The notes below the pieces were generated by a model. That model worked only from the letters and a program-made list of their open reading frames with translations. It did not search any database and had not been told where the DNA came from. Made by a program: the position numbers and the translations under genes. Positions 24,699 to 33,876 of a DNA stretch of 64,000 nt are shown here, piece after piece. The stretch's first letter is position 1, and every line of letters starts with the position of its first letter. The DNA is from an uncultured Prevotellaceae bacterium (lineage in GTDB: Bacteria; Bacteroidota; Bacteroidia; Bacteroidales; Bacteroidaceae): assembly GCA_902778535.1 (NCBI GenBank), contig CACYYG010000014.1, positions 1 to 64,000 on the forward strand, in the 5' to 3' direction.

Positions 24699-26153
24699 AT
24701 GAAGAAAGTTATTCTTGGGGCGGCTCTTGTCGCTACTATCGCTACCGGCGCTTTTGCGCAAGTTCCTAATGTCAGCGACTCGCTGCTGCTGCAGGATGCA
24801 GTGAAAGGAAAGAAGCAGGTCAACCTGCCGCTGTTTCAAACGAAGTACACAGCCGACCCGTCGCCACTCGTCGTCGGCGACACGCTGTTTCTCTTTACCT
24901 CGCACGACGCCTCGCCCGAGGACATCGTCGACCCCAATGAGCGCAGCTCGGCAGGCTTCTTCATGTATGACTGGCTGCTGTGGAGCACCACCGACATGGT
25001 GAACTGGACGGAGCACGGCGCTGTGGCTTCGCTGAAGGACTTCGCCTGGCGCAGTCGCAACAACGGCGGATGGGCCATACAGACCGTAGAGCGCAACGGC
25101 AAATACTATCTCTACGCGCCGCTGCATGGTCACGGCATCGGCGTGCTCGTGGCCGACTCGCCCTTCGGGCCTTTCCGCGACCCACTGGGCAAGCCCCTCG
25201 TATGGCAGAAGCAGAACTGGGATGACATCGACCCGACGGTCTTCACCGACAATGACGGCCAGGCCTATATGTACTGGGGAAATCCGAACACCTACTACGC
25301 CAAGCTGAACGACGACATGATTTCGCTGAAAAGCGACATCGTCAAGCTCGACTACAAGATTGAGCACTATCAGGAAGGGCCTTGGTTCTACAGGCGCGGC
25401 AACAACTATTACCTCGCCTTCGCATCTACCTGCTGCCCCGAGGGTTTGGGCTACGCCATGAGCACGTCGCCTACGGGTCCTTGGACGTCGAAGGGATACA
25501 TCATGCGCCCCACACAGCGCGACCGCGGCAATCATCCCGGCATCTGCGACTTCAAGGGTCACACCTATGTCTTCGGCCAGAGCTACGACCTGATGCACCT
25601 TGAGACGTTCAAGCATCATGAGCGCCGCAGCGTGTCGTGCGGTGAGATGAAATACAATGCCGACGGCACTATCCAGGAACTGCCCTATTGGCTCGACCAG
25701 CAGCCGCTGGAACAACTGCAGTGGCTCAATCCCTACAACATCGTGCAGGCCGAAACCATGAACTGGGGCTACGGCTTGAAGAGTGCCAAGGTGGGCATTG
25801 AGAATACGGGCGATGTCACCAAGATGCCGCCGTCTACCGGCCGACGCAACATGTACATCTACGACCTCGACGACGGCGAGTTCATCCGCCTGCGCGGTGT
25901 CGACTTCGGCAGTCGTGGTGCCACGAAGTTCACCATCAGCGCTGCCACCGAGGGAGCCGCTACTGTCACCCTGCGCATTGACAAGCAGGACGGCCCCGTC
26001 ATCGGCACAGTCAGCATCGGCTCAACGGGTTCAGTCAACGACTACAACATGTTCCACAGCTCAGTACGTCGCACCACTGGCGTCCACGATCTTTACCTCT
26101 GCTTCTCGCGCGTAAAGGGCGATGCACGCCTCGACTGGTGGCAGTTCCGCTAA
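24699..26153 (+). CDS. GH43 arabinofuranosidase/xylosidase with C-terminal CBM6
   Basis: 484-residue exported enzyme. Signal peptide ends GAFAQ. The GH43 five-bladed propeller shows all three acidic residues: D53 (YTADPSPL, base), D178 (DDIDPTVF, pKa modulator) and E226 (YQEGPWF, acid). Residues about 345-484 form a CBM6-like beta-sandwich (IVQAETMNWG to DARLDWWQF). Such two-domain enzymes remove arabinose side chains from arabinoxylan or act as xylosidases. It has its own promoter and lies on the opposite strand from the xylan block just downstream, which it would complement. Confidence 0.88.
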   Translation: MKKVILGAALVATIATGAFAQVPNVSDSLLLQDAVKGKKQVNLPLFQTKYTADPSPLVVGDTLFLFTSHDASPEDIVDPNERSSAGFFMYDWLLWSTTDMVNWTEHGAVASLKDFAWRSRNNGGWAIQTVERNGKYYLYAPLHGHGIGVLVADSPFGPFRDPLGKPLVWQKQNWDDIDPTVFTDNDGQAYMYWGNPNTYYAKLNDDMISLKSDIVKLDYKIEHYQEGPWFYRRGNNYYLAFASTCCPEGLGYAMSTSPTGPWTSKGYIMRPTQRDRGNHPGICDFKGHTYVFGQSYDLMHLETFKHHERRSVSCGEMKYNADGTIQELPYWLDQQPLEQLQWLNPYNIVQAETMNWGYGLKSAKVGIENTGDVTKMPPSTGRRNMYIYDLDDGEFIRLRGVDFGSRGATKFTISAATEGAATVTLRIDKQDGPVIGTVSIGSTGSVNDYNMFHSSVRRTTGVHDLYLCFSRVKGDARLDWWQFR

Positions 26154-26172
26154 ATCAATTCTGTCAAACTCC

Positions 26173-27711
26173 TTAGGGAACGTATTTTACGGGAACGCCT
26201 TCGCCCTTTAGCACGTTAGCGAAGTCATGCGGGTCGTAAGGTACAGGACCGCGCATCAGCTCAGGAATGTTGTAGTTCTTGAGGAACTGCCGGTGGTAGT
26301 CGGGATCGGCACTGGGCAGCTCGAAAGGCCTGTCGAAACGGCCGTCGGCATTGAAGTGGGCAAAGAACGGACGTGTGAACGAGCCGTCATCGCGGCGGCT
26401 GCTGAACACTATCCACTTACCATTACTCGACCAGGTGTGATAGCTCTCGGTTTCGGGCGAGTTCACCTCGTCAAGCGAGCGTATCTCACCTGTCTGCAGG
26501 TCCATCATCCAGAGATCGGCATCATGGTGCCAGATGTGGAACACGCCATGATCGGCCATCGAGAAGAGCAGATAGCGTCCGTCGGGGGAGATGCGGGGCA
26601 GCAGGGCACTTCCGTGTTTCGTATTGAGCGAGTCCTGAACGACGAGACTGTCGGCTGTGATGACCAGTTCCCGTGGCCCGAACCGTCTGGTATCTATATC
26701 AAAACTCTTGCGGTAGATGTTGTAGTGCAGGCTGTCGTAGTGTGCGATAATGTCATCGGTAGGATCACTGATGGAATGATCGCGGACAAAATGAGCACTG
26801 CTGTAGTAGAGTGTGCGTCCGTCAGGCGTCCAGGCAGGAAAAACCTCTAACTCGTCGTCGCGGTTCTCAATGTTCGTCACCTCGTCGGTGTCTACATCAT
26901 AGACAATAAGGTCGCTCGCACTGTCGTACACCTCAATCTTGTCGCGGTTGGTAGTGAAGAAGCTCTGATTCGTGTGGTTGGTGGAATAGACGATGAGCTT
27001 CAGCCACGGATGCCATGCGGGATAGACGCCAGCAGAGATAATGGAGTCGTTCTTCATGTTCACCTTCTTCAGCTCTCCATCGTAGGCGATGACGGTGCCG
27101 CCACAGTTCTGACGTGCATGGAACTGCATACGCTCGGGATTATACTGCTGGTAGTTATGGCAGTTGATGCATTGTCCGTTGACCTCGAAGCCGCAGAGCA
27201 TATTGTCGTAGATAACACTTTCATCGTAGTTTTCCAGACAGCGCTGACTGATGGTGAGTGCCTCGTAACTGACGTATGAAGGCGGTATGAGACGGAAGCT
27301 GAGCCAAGGGTCGATGCTGTCGGGCGAGACGGTAATGGTGAACGGACGGTAGTGTGTCCAGCGGTTGTCGCGGCTGGCGAATACGTCGACCTGAATGTCC
27401 TTGCCTTTGGCAGCAGCCGTCAGCTCGCGCCATTCGTCGATGTCGGGCTGCATCTTGTCGGCACAGACAATCTCATAGTCGCCAAACTTGTAGCGTGCCA
27501 CCATCCCGTCGGCCTCCTCGTCAAGCTCGAAGGTCAGCGGTGCGATGTTCACCGGAATGGTGACGTTGACATAGTCGGGGTAGATTTTCGGCCACTCGTC
27601 CTTCTCGTCATATTCTGCAGGCAACTTCGTGCCGCAGGCGGTGAAGAGCGCTACGCAAAAGAATAAAGCGCTAAAAATAAAGTATAAGCTTGTCGGTTTG
27701 CTAATCTTCAT
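26173..27711 (-). CDS. PD40/TolB-like propeller lipoprotein with a c-haem motif
   Basis: 512 residues. The lipoprotein signal ends FTACG (Cys26). A middle CINCHN motif is a CxxCH c-type haem attachment site, and the C-terminal half has WD40-like PD40 repeats (FPAWTPDGRTLYYSS, LPRISPDGRYLLFS, YHTWSSNGKWIVFSS). Homologues in Bacteroides are annotated vaguely as TolB-like or cytochrome-related. It is the last gene of the GH10-DUF6057-PD40 unit, 37 nt behind the DUF6057 gene. A surface or periplasmic sensor or electron-transfer role is possible, but unproven. Confidence 0.7.
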   Translation of the reverse strand: MKISKPTSLYFIFSALFFCVALFTACGTKLPAEYDEKDEWPKIYPDYVNVTIPVNIAPLTFELDEEADGMVARYKFGDYEIVCADKMQPDIDEWRELTAAAKGKDIQVDVFASRDNRWTHYRPFTITVSPDSIDPWLSFRLIPPSYVSYEALTISQRCLENYDESVIYDNMLCGFEVNGQCINCHNYQQYNPERMQFHARQNCGGTVIAYDGELKKVNMKNDSIISAGVYPAWHPWLKLIVYSTNHTNQSFFTTNRDKIEVYDSASDLIVYDVDTDEVTNIENRDDELEVFPAWTPDGRTLYYSSAHFVRDHSISDPTDDIIAHYDSLHYNIYRKSFDIDTRRFGPRELVITADSLVVQDSLNTKHGSALLPRISPDGRYLLFSMADHGVFHIWHHDADLWMMDLQTGEIRSLDEVNSPETESYHTWSSNGKWIVFSSRRDDGSFTRPFFAHFNADGRFDRPFELPSADPDYHRQFLKNYNIPELMRGPVPYDPHDFANVLKGEGVPVKYVP

Positions 27712-27748
27712 GTCTTTTCAATTTTTATGTCCGTAAAAAGCCCGTGAC

Positions 27749-29704
27749 TCAGTTTTGTGCCGGGAAGCGAATCATATAGTAATCGTAGAAATAAGTATTG
27801 CCGAAGAGTGGATAGAGTGTTTCATTGGCTACATTCCAATCGGCTCCCTCAAGTCTGGATGCCGTCTCGTTGAAACGCTTGTAGCTCTCCTTGACAGCAG
27901 CAGTAAGGGTGGGCCATTGATCCATGTTTCTCTTATTATCCAGCGTACCGAAAAGCATAGCCGCCTCCTGTACATGGACGGGCCACTTTCTGTCGGGATA
28001 AAGGATGGAATAGTTGTAGAGATGCGGCCAGAAATACTTGTTTTCCTTCGTGGCCATCGTAGCAAACACCACTTGCTCCAAGAAAATGGGGTCTTCGGTA
28101 TAGTTGCTTAGCATGAGGCGTTGCATGAGGAAATTCTCAACCAGGTTATGGTCGGCGGTCAACTCATCATCGTAATGCATCATGTGGGTAGCGAATTCCA
28201 TCTCAGGGCTCTTCGCAATGTCCTCGGGATGCTCAAGGAGCTGGCAGACATGCTCGGCCCAGGTGTCGTGGAACATTGTCTGTTTCAGCAAACCCAGATA
28301 CTTGCGTGCCAGCTGATACTCGCCATTGGCAAAGGAACACCACGCCATATACTTCAGCTGCTCGGCACGCCAGCCAAACTCCACTCCACGCTCCATACAC
28401 AGTCGGTAGCAGTAGTTTGGCATACCATAATGGAAATAGACAAGGTCGCCCACCGAGTTGATGGCACGGATGTCAAAGGGTGCATCACACTTCTTACAGC
28501 CGTTCTTATAGTGGTACATCTCGTCGCCCTGTCGGCCGAGATGGGCCAAGGCCAGATTGCGCATCATCACAACGGCACGCGTGGGCGGATCATCCTGCTT
28601 TGCAGCTTCCTCCAGCACGCCCTCCCAATCCAAGTGGTCGATGCAGCGCTGCATGGCCAATTCATGGTGGAAATTCTCATCTTTAAACCAGTACGTGTAG
28701 GTGTAGACGGCAGCTGCGAAGAGCAGCAGAAGAGCCAAGATACTCATTCCCAGCAGCCCGTCCCCCAGTCTCTTCTTTTTAGGGAGGGGAGAAGCTGCTC
28801 GCTTGCCTTTTGCTTTTGCCTTCGGCGTATTCGCTTCCTTCACTACAGGTGAAGGGCTGGGGGCAGGACTGTTAGGCAGGACTACCATCACCACGAAAAA
28901 CGCCAGAAGCAGAAGGAAGGGTACGTAGTAGGAGAAATACTCCTCCAGAACGTAGAAGAGCGGCAGCCTGGCGACGTAGATGTTTTCCACGTTGATCTGG
29001 TAATAGACGAAACGGTAGAAGAACAGCGGCACCAGCCACACGCTGAGCAAACCTGTCAAACTGACGGCAAGTGCCGGCAGGCGATGTGGCTCAAGTCGCC
29101 AAATCCATAATGACATAAGTAATGTGGCGCCTAAACCGTAGATGCCCAACAGGGGATAGCCTGCGGCACAGGTCATTATGACAACGAGGCATAGTAGCAG
29201 CGTTTTCACCCATGTACTGCGAGTGCCTTGTGGCGTAAACTTTTCGTTCAGCACTCTAAACGCCCACAGCATCGCTACGGCGGCTGTTGTGCCGATGGTG
29301 CCGAGGAAGACAAAGCCACGCAGTTTCAGAATGTAAATCCAATAGCCAACCTCGACAATGGTGACCAGAAGGAATAGGACGGGAATGACGGTGACGGGCA
29401 TCCATCGGCTGCTGACTCGGAAGGCTTTCTTCACCAGCCACATCAGCAACAGCCACCAGGCACACAGCATCAGTACGCCCATCCACGGGTGGAAGAGGAA
29501 CTGCGTGAACCAAGTGCCCATCCATGTTAAGAAGCCGCCGGGTTCTACCATCTGTTCTTTAAAGAATAATTTGCTATTGAGGAACAGATTCTCTTCTTGC
29601 AGCTTCCACAGGAAGTCGGATTCGAATATCAAAAGCAGGCTGGCGATAATCACGAGAGCCAGCACTGGCACAGTAAGCGAAGGGATGTTGGTAAGTTTCT
29701 TCAT
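27749..29704 (-). CDS. DUF6057-type membrane protein
   Basis: 651 residues. The N-terminal 330 have about nine to ten hydrophobic segments. A basic Lys/Pro-rich linker near 285-310 (KAKAKGKRAASPLPKKKR) interrupts them, and the C-terminal 300 residues are soluble and helical, reminiscent of TPR. The protein resembles the Bacteroidetes DUF6057 family, whose function I do not know. It starts 1 nt after the GH10 gene stops and precedes the PD40 lipoprotein gene, so the three are probably made together. Confidence 0.65.
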   Translation of the reverse strand: MKKLTNIPSLTVPVLALVIIASLLLIFESDFLWKLQEENLFLNSKLFFKEQMVEPGGFLTWMGTWFTQFLFHPWMGVLMLCAWWLLLMWLVKKAFRVSSRWMPVTVIPVLFLLVTIVEVGYWIYILKLRGFVFLGTIGTTAAVAMLWAFRVLNEKFTPQGTRSTWVKTLLLCLVVIMTCAAGYPLLGIYGLGATLLMSLWIWRLEPHRLPALAVSLTGLLSVWLVPLFFYRFVYYQINVENIYVARLPLFYVLEEYFSYYVPFLLLLAFFVVMVVLPNSPAPSPSPVVKEANTPKAKAKGKRAASPLPKKKRLGDGLLGMSILALLLLFAAAVYTYTYWFKDENFHHELAMQRCIDHLDWEGVLEEAAKQDDPPTRAVVMMRNLALAHLGRQGDEMYHYKNGCKKCDAPFDIRAINSVGDLVYFHYGMPNYCYRLCMERGVEFGWRAEQLKYMAWCSFANGEYQLARKYLGLLKQTMFHDTWAEHVCQLLEHPEDIAKSPEMEFATHMMHYDDELTADHNLVENFLMQRLMLSNYTEDPIFLEQVVFATMATKENKYFWPHLYNYSILYPDRKWPVHVQEAAMLFGTLDNKRNMDQWPTLTAAVKESYKRFNETASRLEGADWNVANETLYPLFGNTYFYDYYMIRFPAQN

Positions 29705-29705
29705 G

Positions 29706-32225
29706 CTATGGTTTTACAATAAACTTCTTTCCATTCTTAATGTAGATGCCAGGCTTGAGATGATTGCTGTTGACGCGGCGACCATCAAGCGAATAGACAT
29801 CAGAGATAAGCGGTAAGATGTGAGTGACAGGAGAGGTGACGCTGTTTGTCAGCGTATGATGGCGCAGGGCTGAACGCACGGCACGCCACGCTGGTTTCGG
29901 CTGCATGCCCGAATTATAGAGCAACGGGTTGGAGGCGCTGCGCCACGAGTCGTTGTCCTTGATGCCCCAGATGACCATGTTCGGGCAGTTGTCGTTTTTC
30001 AGCACGATGTCGGTGACGACACGATAGAGACGTGCCTGTTCCTCCAGATTATCCGACGATGTATTGGGCACACCCATGTCTAATTCGGTGATGATGCACT
30101 TCATGCCCTCCTTGCCAAAGCTCTTGATGTTGGCATCGAGCTTCACGGAGTCTACCTCGTCGATAGAGAAATGGCACTGCAGTCCTACACCGTCGAGAGG
30201 GATGTTCCTGCTCTTGAGGTATTTGACCAGATTCATGTAGGCTACTGTCTTAGCTTTGCCTTGATGCTCCACACCGTATTCGTTGATGTAGAGCACGGCG
30301 TCGGGGTCGGCACGGCGGGCGAAGACGAAGGCCGAGTCGATGTAGTCGTCGCCGATGGCGCGCTGCCATACTGTCTGGCGCAAGGTGTAGCCGTCGGGAT
30401 TGGTACGGATAATGCTCTGGTCGTCGTCCAAGCATTCGTTCACCACATCCCATTCCGTCACCTTGCCCTTGAAATGCTTCATCACGTTGGTAATGTGGTT
30501 TTTCATAATGTCGAGAGCCTGCAGGCGCGTCCAGTTCTGGTCGTTCTTCTTGCCGTCGCTGCTCAACCACGTGGGCTGCTGTGAGTGCCACACGAGGCAA
30601 TGGCCGCGAATGGCCATGTTGTTTCGCTGTGCGAAGCTCACGAGATTGTCGGCAGAGCCGTAGTTGAACTGTCCCTTCGAGGGCTGCAGCGTTTCCATCT
30701 TCATCTCGTTCTCAGCCACCATCATATTGAATTGGCGGCCAGCTTCGTCGCGTTCGCTCTGATAACCCTTGTAGGTGCTCAGTGCCACACCAATATGCTT
30801 GCCGCACTGGTCGGCGTAGTAACGAAGAGTGTGCTTGTCGGCAGCATCGTCAATGCCATCATCGTAATAGGCGCCCATGCCGGGAACATCAGGATTGTCA
30901 GGATTATCTGGGTTGTCTGAGTCTCCAGAGTCTTTGAGGGAGATGATGCGTGCCTTCAGAATGAAGCTGCCGCCGTCAGTGCTTTCTACAAGTTCCCACG
31001 TGTATTTTCCTGGCTGCTTCAGTTCGAACTGGCAGTCATCGGCCTTGCTTTTGGCAGTGAGGAGGATGAACTCGTCGTCCACCTCGGCAGTAAAATCATT
31101 GGGCACGCTGAGTTCGATGACAGGCAGCTTGTCGCTGGCAGTAAAGTCCTGCTGCATAGAGGAATACTTCACAGCGCCATTGACCATGAGGCGGTCATTG
31201 CTTTCCTTTGACGAAAGCTTGAAACGCAATACTGAAGAAGGATGCAGGGTGAGATTTGATGCCAAGGAAGGCTTGGCAAAGTTCTGGAGAGTGAGTATGC
31301 CAACAGCATCGTCACCAGGTTCGATGATGCCATAGTTGTCGACACTGCCGCCGACACTTCCCGTGCCGCCAAGTATGCCGTCCTCAAAGACGTATGCAAT
31401 GGCCTTGTTGGCAGCGGGCATTGCTCCCAAGCCTCCGCGTCTCTTCCCTTGCTCGGCTGCATTGCGGTCGTTATTGACGAGCACACGGCCATTGAGAATG
31501 CGAAGGGCACCGCTGACATAGTTGTCGTTGCCGGTGATGCGCATTGTGCCCGTTCCCTCCTTGACAATGCCGATGAGCGTTCCATCGTCATACGACGACG
31601 GCATAATGGTTCCGGCCAGCGTAAAGTCGGTATTCATGCCACCAAGGAGATAATAGGCAGCACGCGACGTCTTCATATAGCCTTGCAGCGTGGAGCCTGC
31701 CTCAGTGTCCAAGTGCCCGATGCGGAAGCCTGCGCCGCTGGTGTTGGCCTCGCAGCAGATGGTGGCTCCCTGATGAAGAGTGACATGGTTGTTGGCCATC
31801 GACGGGTTTACCTTGCCCGACTTCACATCGTCGAGAGCGTTCTCGGCTGTCGAGCTCTTGCCGCCGTGAGCCAGCACAACGCCGTAGAAGCCAGCCGACG
31901 AAGAGTTCTCGGGGAAGGGGTAGATGTGTATGTCGCCCTTAAAGCTCGTCCAGTTAGGCCACGCCTTGCCCTTCTCCGTGCCAAGGTAGCAGCGCTCGCC
32001 GCCAGCATAGAGGTTAAGCACGCCTGAACCGCTAACGGTGGACGAGAAGTAGCAGTAGCGCGCCATCTTCACGTTGACAATATCGCTCTGGGCTATGGAG
32101 AAAGCCGTGCTATAGCTGATGTAGCTCGACGATGTATTGTTGCCACTGATGTCGATGGTACGCTCTTCAGCGAAGGCGCCCAGTGTCACAACCAGCATCG
32201 TAGCCGACAAAAGTCTTTTGATCAT
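29706..32225 (-). CDS. GH10 endo-1,4-beta-xylanase with large N-terminal beta-helix-like region
   Basis: 839 residues. Signal peptide (to about 19), then about 400 residues rich in G, S and T repeats resembling autotransporter-type beta strands (GTGTMRITGNDNYVSGALRI, GGTGSVGGSVDNYG). An Asp/Pro linker of NPD repeats leads to the GH10 domain, with acid/base Glu in WDVVNE and nucleophile Glu in ITELD. HCLVWHSQQP is also typical. The end (DVYSLDGRRV, IYIKNGKKFIVK) resembles a type IX sorting tail, so the enzyme is probably surface-exposed. It cuts internal xylan linkages. It is first in a unit with the DUF6057 and PD40 genes. Confidence 0.88.
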   Translation of the reverse strand: MIKRLLSATMLVVTLGAFAEERTIDISGNNTSSSYISYSTAFSIAQSDIVNVKMARYCYFSSTVSGSGVLNLYAGGERCYLGTEKGKAWPNWTSFKGDIHIYPFPENSSSAGFYGVVLAHGGKSSTAENALDDVKSGKVNPSMANNHVTLHQGATICCEANTSGAGFRIGHLDTEAGSTLQGYMKTSRAAYYLLGGMNTDFTLAGTIMPSSYDDGTLIGIVKEGTGTMRITGNDNYVSGALRILNGRVLVNNDRNAAEQGKRRGGLGAMPAANKAIAYVFEDGILGGTGSVGGSVDNYGIIEPGDDAVGILTLQNFAKPSLASNLTLHPSSVLRFKLSSKESNDRLMVNGAVKYSSMQQDFTASDKLPVIELSVPNDFTAEVDDEFILLTAKSKADDCQFELKQPGKYTWELVESTDGGSFILKARIISLKDSGDSDNPDNPDNPDVPGMGAYYDDGIDDAADKHTLRYYADQCGKHIGVALSTYKGYQSERDEAGRQFNMMVAENEMKMETLQPSKGQFNYGSADNLVSFAQRNNMAIRGHCLVWHSQQPTWLSSDGKKNDQNWTRLQALDIMKNHITNVMKHFKGKVTEWDVVNECLDDDQSIIRTNPDGYTLRQTVWQRAIGDDYIDSAFVFARRADPDAVLYINEYGVEHQGKAKTVAYMNLVKYLKSRNIPLDGVGLQCHFSIDEVDSVKLDANIKSFGKEGMKCIITELDMGVPNTSSDNLEEQARLYRVVTDIVLKNDNCPNMVIWGIKDNDSWRSASNPLLYNSGMQPKPAWRAVRSALRHHTLTNSVTSPVTHILPLISDVYSLDGRRVNSNHLKPGIYIKNGKKFIVKP

Positions 32226-32273
32226 GATTTTCTTGCCTTGGCACCGTGTTACAGAGAAGCCGTATAAAAAAAA

Positions 32274-32339
32274 TACAGAGCATGTGTACTATTTGTACAT
32301 AGGCTGTGTACGAATAGTACACATGCTCTGTACTTTTTT
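32274..32339. repeat. Three 22-bp units of the form TACA(n8)GTAC
   Basis: Units start at 32274, 32296 and 32318. Each opens with 16 nt of the pattern TACA...TGTAC (TACAGAGCATGTGTAC, TACATAGGCTGTGTAC, TACACATGCTCTGTAC) and a 6-nt spacer. The first and last units also form a perfect 20-bp inverted repeat (32274-32293 with 32313-32332) flanked by A and T runs, so in RNA it could act as a terminator in either direction. It separates the CE6-like gene from the GH10 gene. Confidence 0.85.
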
Positions 32340-32370
32340 AAAACGGCATCACGGTTTTTCTGTGTGCATC

Positions 32371-33870
32371 CTATTTTTTCACCTTTAGTTTTCCGTCAAC
32401 AATGTAAATGCCTTGCGGCAGACTGCTCCATTGCTCTTTCGTGCCGGCCTTCACACCCTGTAGCGTATAGACATCAGAAGTCCTGGCGTCAGCCACAGGT
32501 AAATCGATGCCGGCACTAACGCCAAGCGTGCAGAAGGTGAAGTAGGTTGGCTCGTCGTACTTGGCTGGCGAAGAAGCATCCTTCAGATACTTACCCGTGC
32601 CGACATTCTTTATGGAGAAGCCCTTGCCATCGACATACTCCATGGCCCAGACGGCACCCTTGGGAATGTCGTAACCATTCTGACCGTTCAACCCGCCAAC
32701 AAAGCAGCTGTTGCCATCAACAGACGGAGAATTAAGATAGCCGGTTTCGCCTCCCACCTGATAATCGTTTCCTTCAGGTGTGACAAGACGCAGGCGGAAG
32801 CCGCCACTGGTTTTCTGTATCTTGAAGAAATAGCTGGAGTTGGTTTCTTTAAATGCTGTCCTGAAGTCGGCATAGCCTAAATGCTGACCGAACGTGCAGT
32901 AGAAAGCCTTGGCTTCGGCCTCATTGACAATGGCGAAAGGTTTGCCGCTGATGGATGTCAGCGTGGTAAAACGCTCATTGATGCCTTTTTCTGTTGTAGG
33001 AAGGAACGGATCGTCATAGTCAGGATCAATGTCATAGATTACTCTCAGTGCCTGCTGGGCATAGCGCATACCAAGGACGCGATAGCCCTGAGCCGAGAAG
33101 TGCCAAGGGTCAGTGCCATTGCCGGGAAGGTTCTTGGCCGACACGACATAAGCCGTAGGAATCACGCTGGGCAGACGATCTACCTGTACGTTATGACTGG
33201 CACAGCCACCGCCCATGTCAGCATACTCCACCTCGCCGACAAACAGGGGAACGTCGGCAGCATTGAGGCCAAGGTCTTTCAGCATGTCATTATAGATTTT
33301 CTTCACCATGTTAGGCCAGTTGGGGTCGCCGCAGTTCGAACATCCCTGATGCAGTAGGATGCCCTTGATGACACCGACCTTCTGAGCCTTCTTGGCCATC
33401 TCGATGATACGGCCATAAGGGTTGCCGCCATAGTGCTGCTTAGCCAATATGGCCCACCATTCGTTGGGATTCTCGTTGAGCTTTGCCTGATACTTGTCCT
33501 TGTCGAACATCTCGATAGGACTGCCGCCCATAGCAACGGCAATGACGCCAATTTTGTGGTCGGGCAGGTTAGCAACCATCGTACGGCCGAAATAGTCGGT
33601 AGGGCCAAGCTTTCCCACAGGGCTGACGATAGGACATATTGCCTTATACCAGTTGCCTAACTTACGGTTGGGGGACGAGAAGTTGCAGGTGGCCAGCATC
33701 TGGAAACGTGGATCTACATTTCCCACATCCTGAGACTCCCATTGGGCATTGCCCTCCATGTTCGACTGACCGAAACAGATATAGACGTGGAAATTGGGAT
33801 CTACTTCTGCATTAGCCTTCGTGAGGCAGGCCATCAGGCCCAGGAGCATCACATAAAAAATCTTTTTCAT
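32371..33870 (-). CDS. CE6-like SGNH acetylxylan esterase
   Basis: 499 residues with a signal peptide. The SGNH blocks are clear: GQSNMEG with nucleophile S36, a Gly block (GVIAVAMGGSP), LHQGCSN, and DPWHFSAQGY near 255-265 supplying Asp and His. This is the sialate-O-acetylesterase/CE6 fold, which in this neighbourhood points to deacetylation of xylan. Residues 300-440 add a beta-rich ricin-like or unknown module. The end (DVYTLQGVKAG, GIYIVDGKLKVKK) looks like a surface-sorting tail. It starts 6 nt downstream of the second GH10 gene. Confidence 0.85.
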   Translation of the reverse strand: MKKIFYVMLLGLMACLTKANAEVDPNFHVYICFGQSNMEGNAQWESQDVGNVDPRFQMLATCNFSSPNRKLGNWYKAICPIVSPVGKLGPTDYFGRTMVANLPDHKIGVIAVAMGGSPIEMFDKDKYQAKLNENPNEWWAILAKQHYGGNPYGRIIEMAKKAQKVGVIKGILLHQGCSNCGDPNWPNMVKKIYNDMLKDLGLNAADVPLFVGEVEYADMGGGCASHNVQVDRLPSVIPTAYVVSAKNLPGNGTDPWHFSAQGYRVLGMRYAQQALRVIYDIDPDYDDPFLPTTEKGINERFTTLTSISGKPFAIVNEAEAKAFYCTFGQHLGYADFRTAFKETNSSYFFKIQKTSGGFRLRLVTPEGNDYQVGGETGYLNSPSVDGNSCFVGGLNGQNGYDIPKGAVWAMEYVDGKGFSIKNVGTGKYLKDASSPAKYDEPTYFTFCTLGVSAGIDLPVADARTSDVYTLQGVKAGTKEQWSSLPQGIYIVDGKLKVKK

Positions 33871-33876
33871 ATTTGA

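Noticed and set aside
24561..25715. N-terminal extension of trmO by about 385 codons
   Set aside because: The extension is antisense to the GH43 gene. The canonical TrmO start is at 24560.
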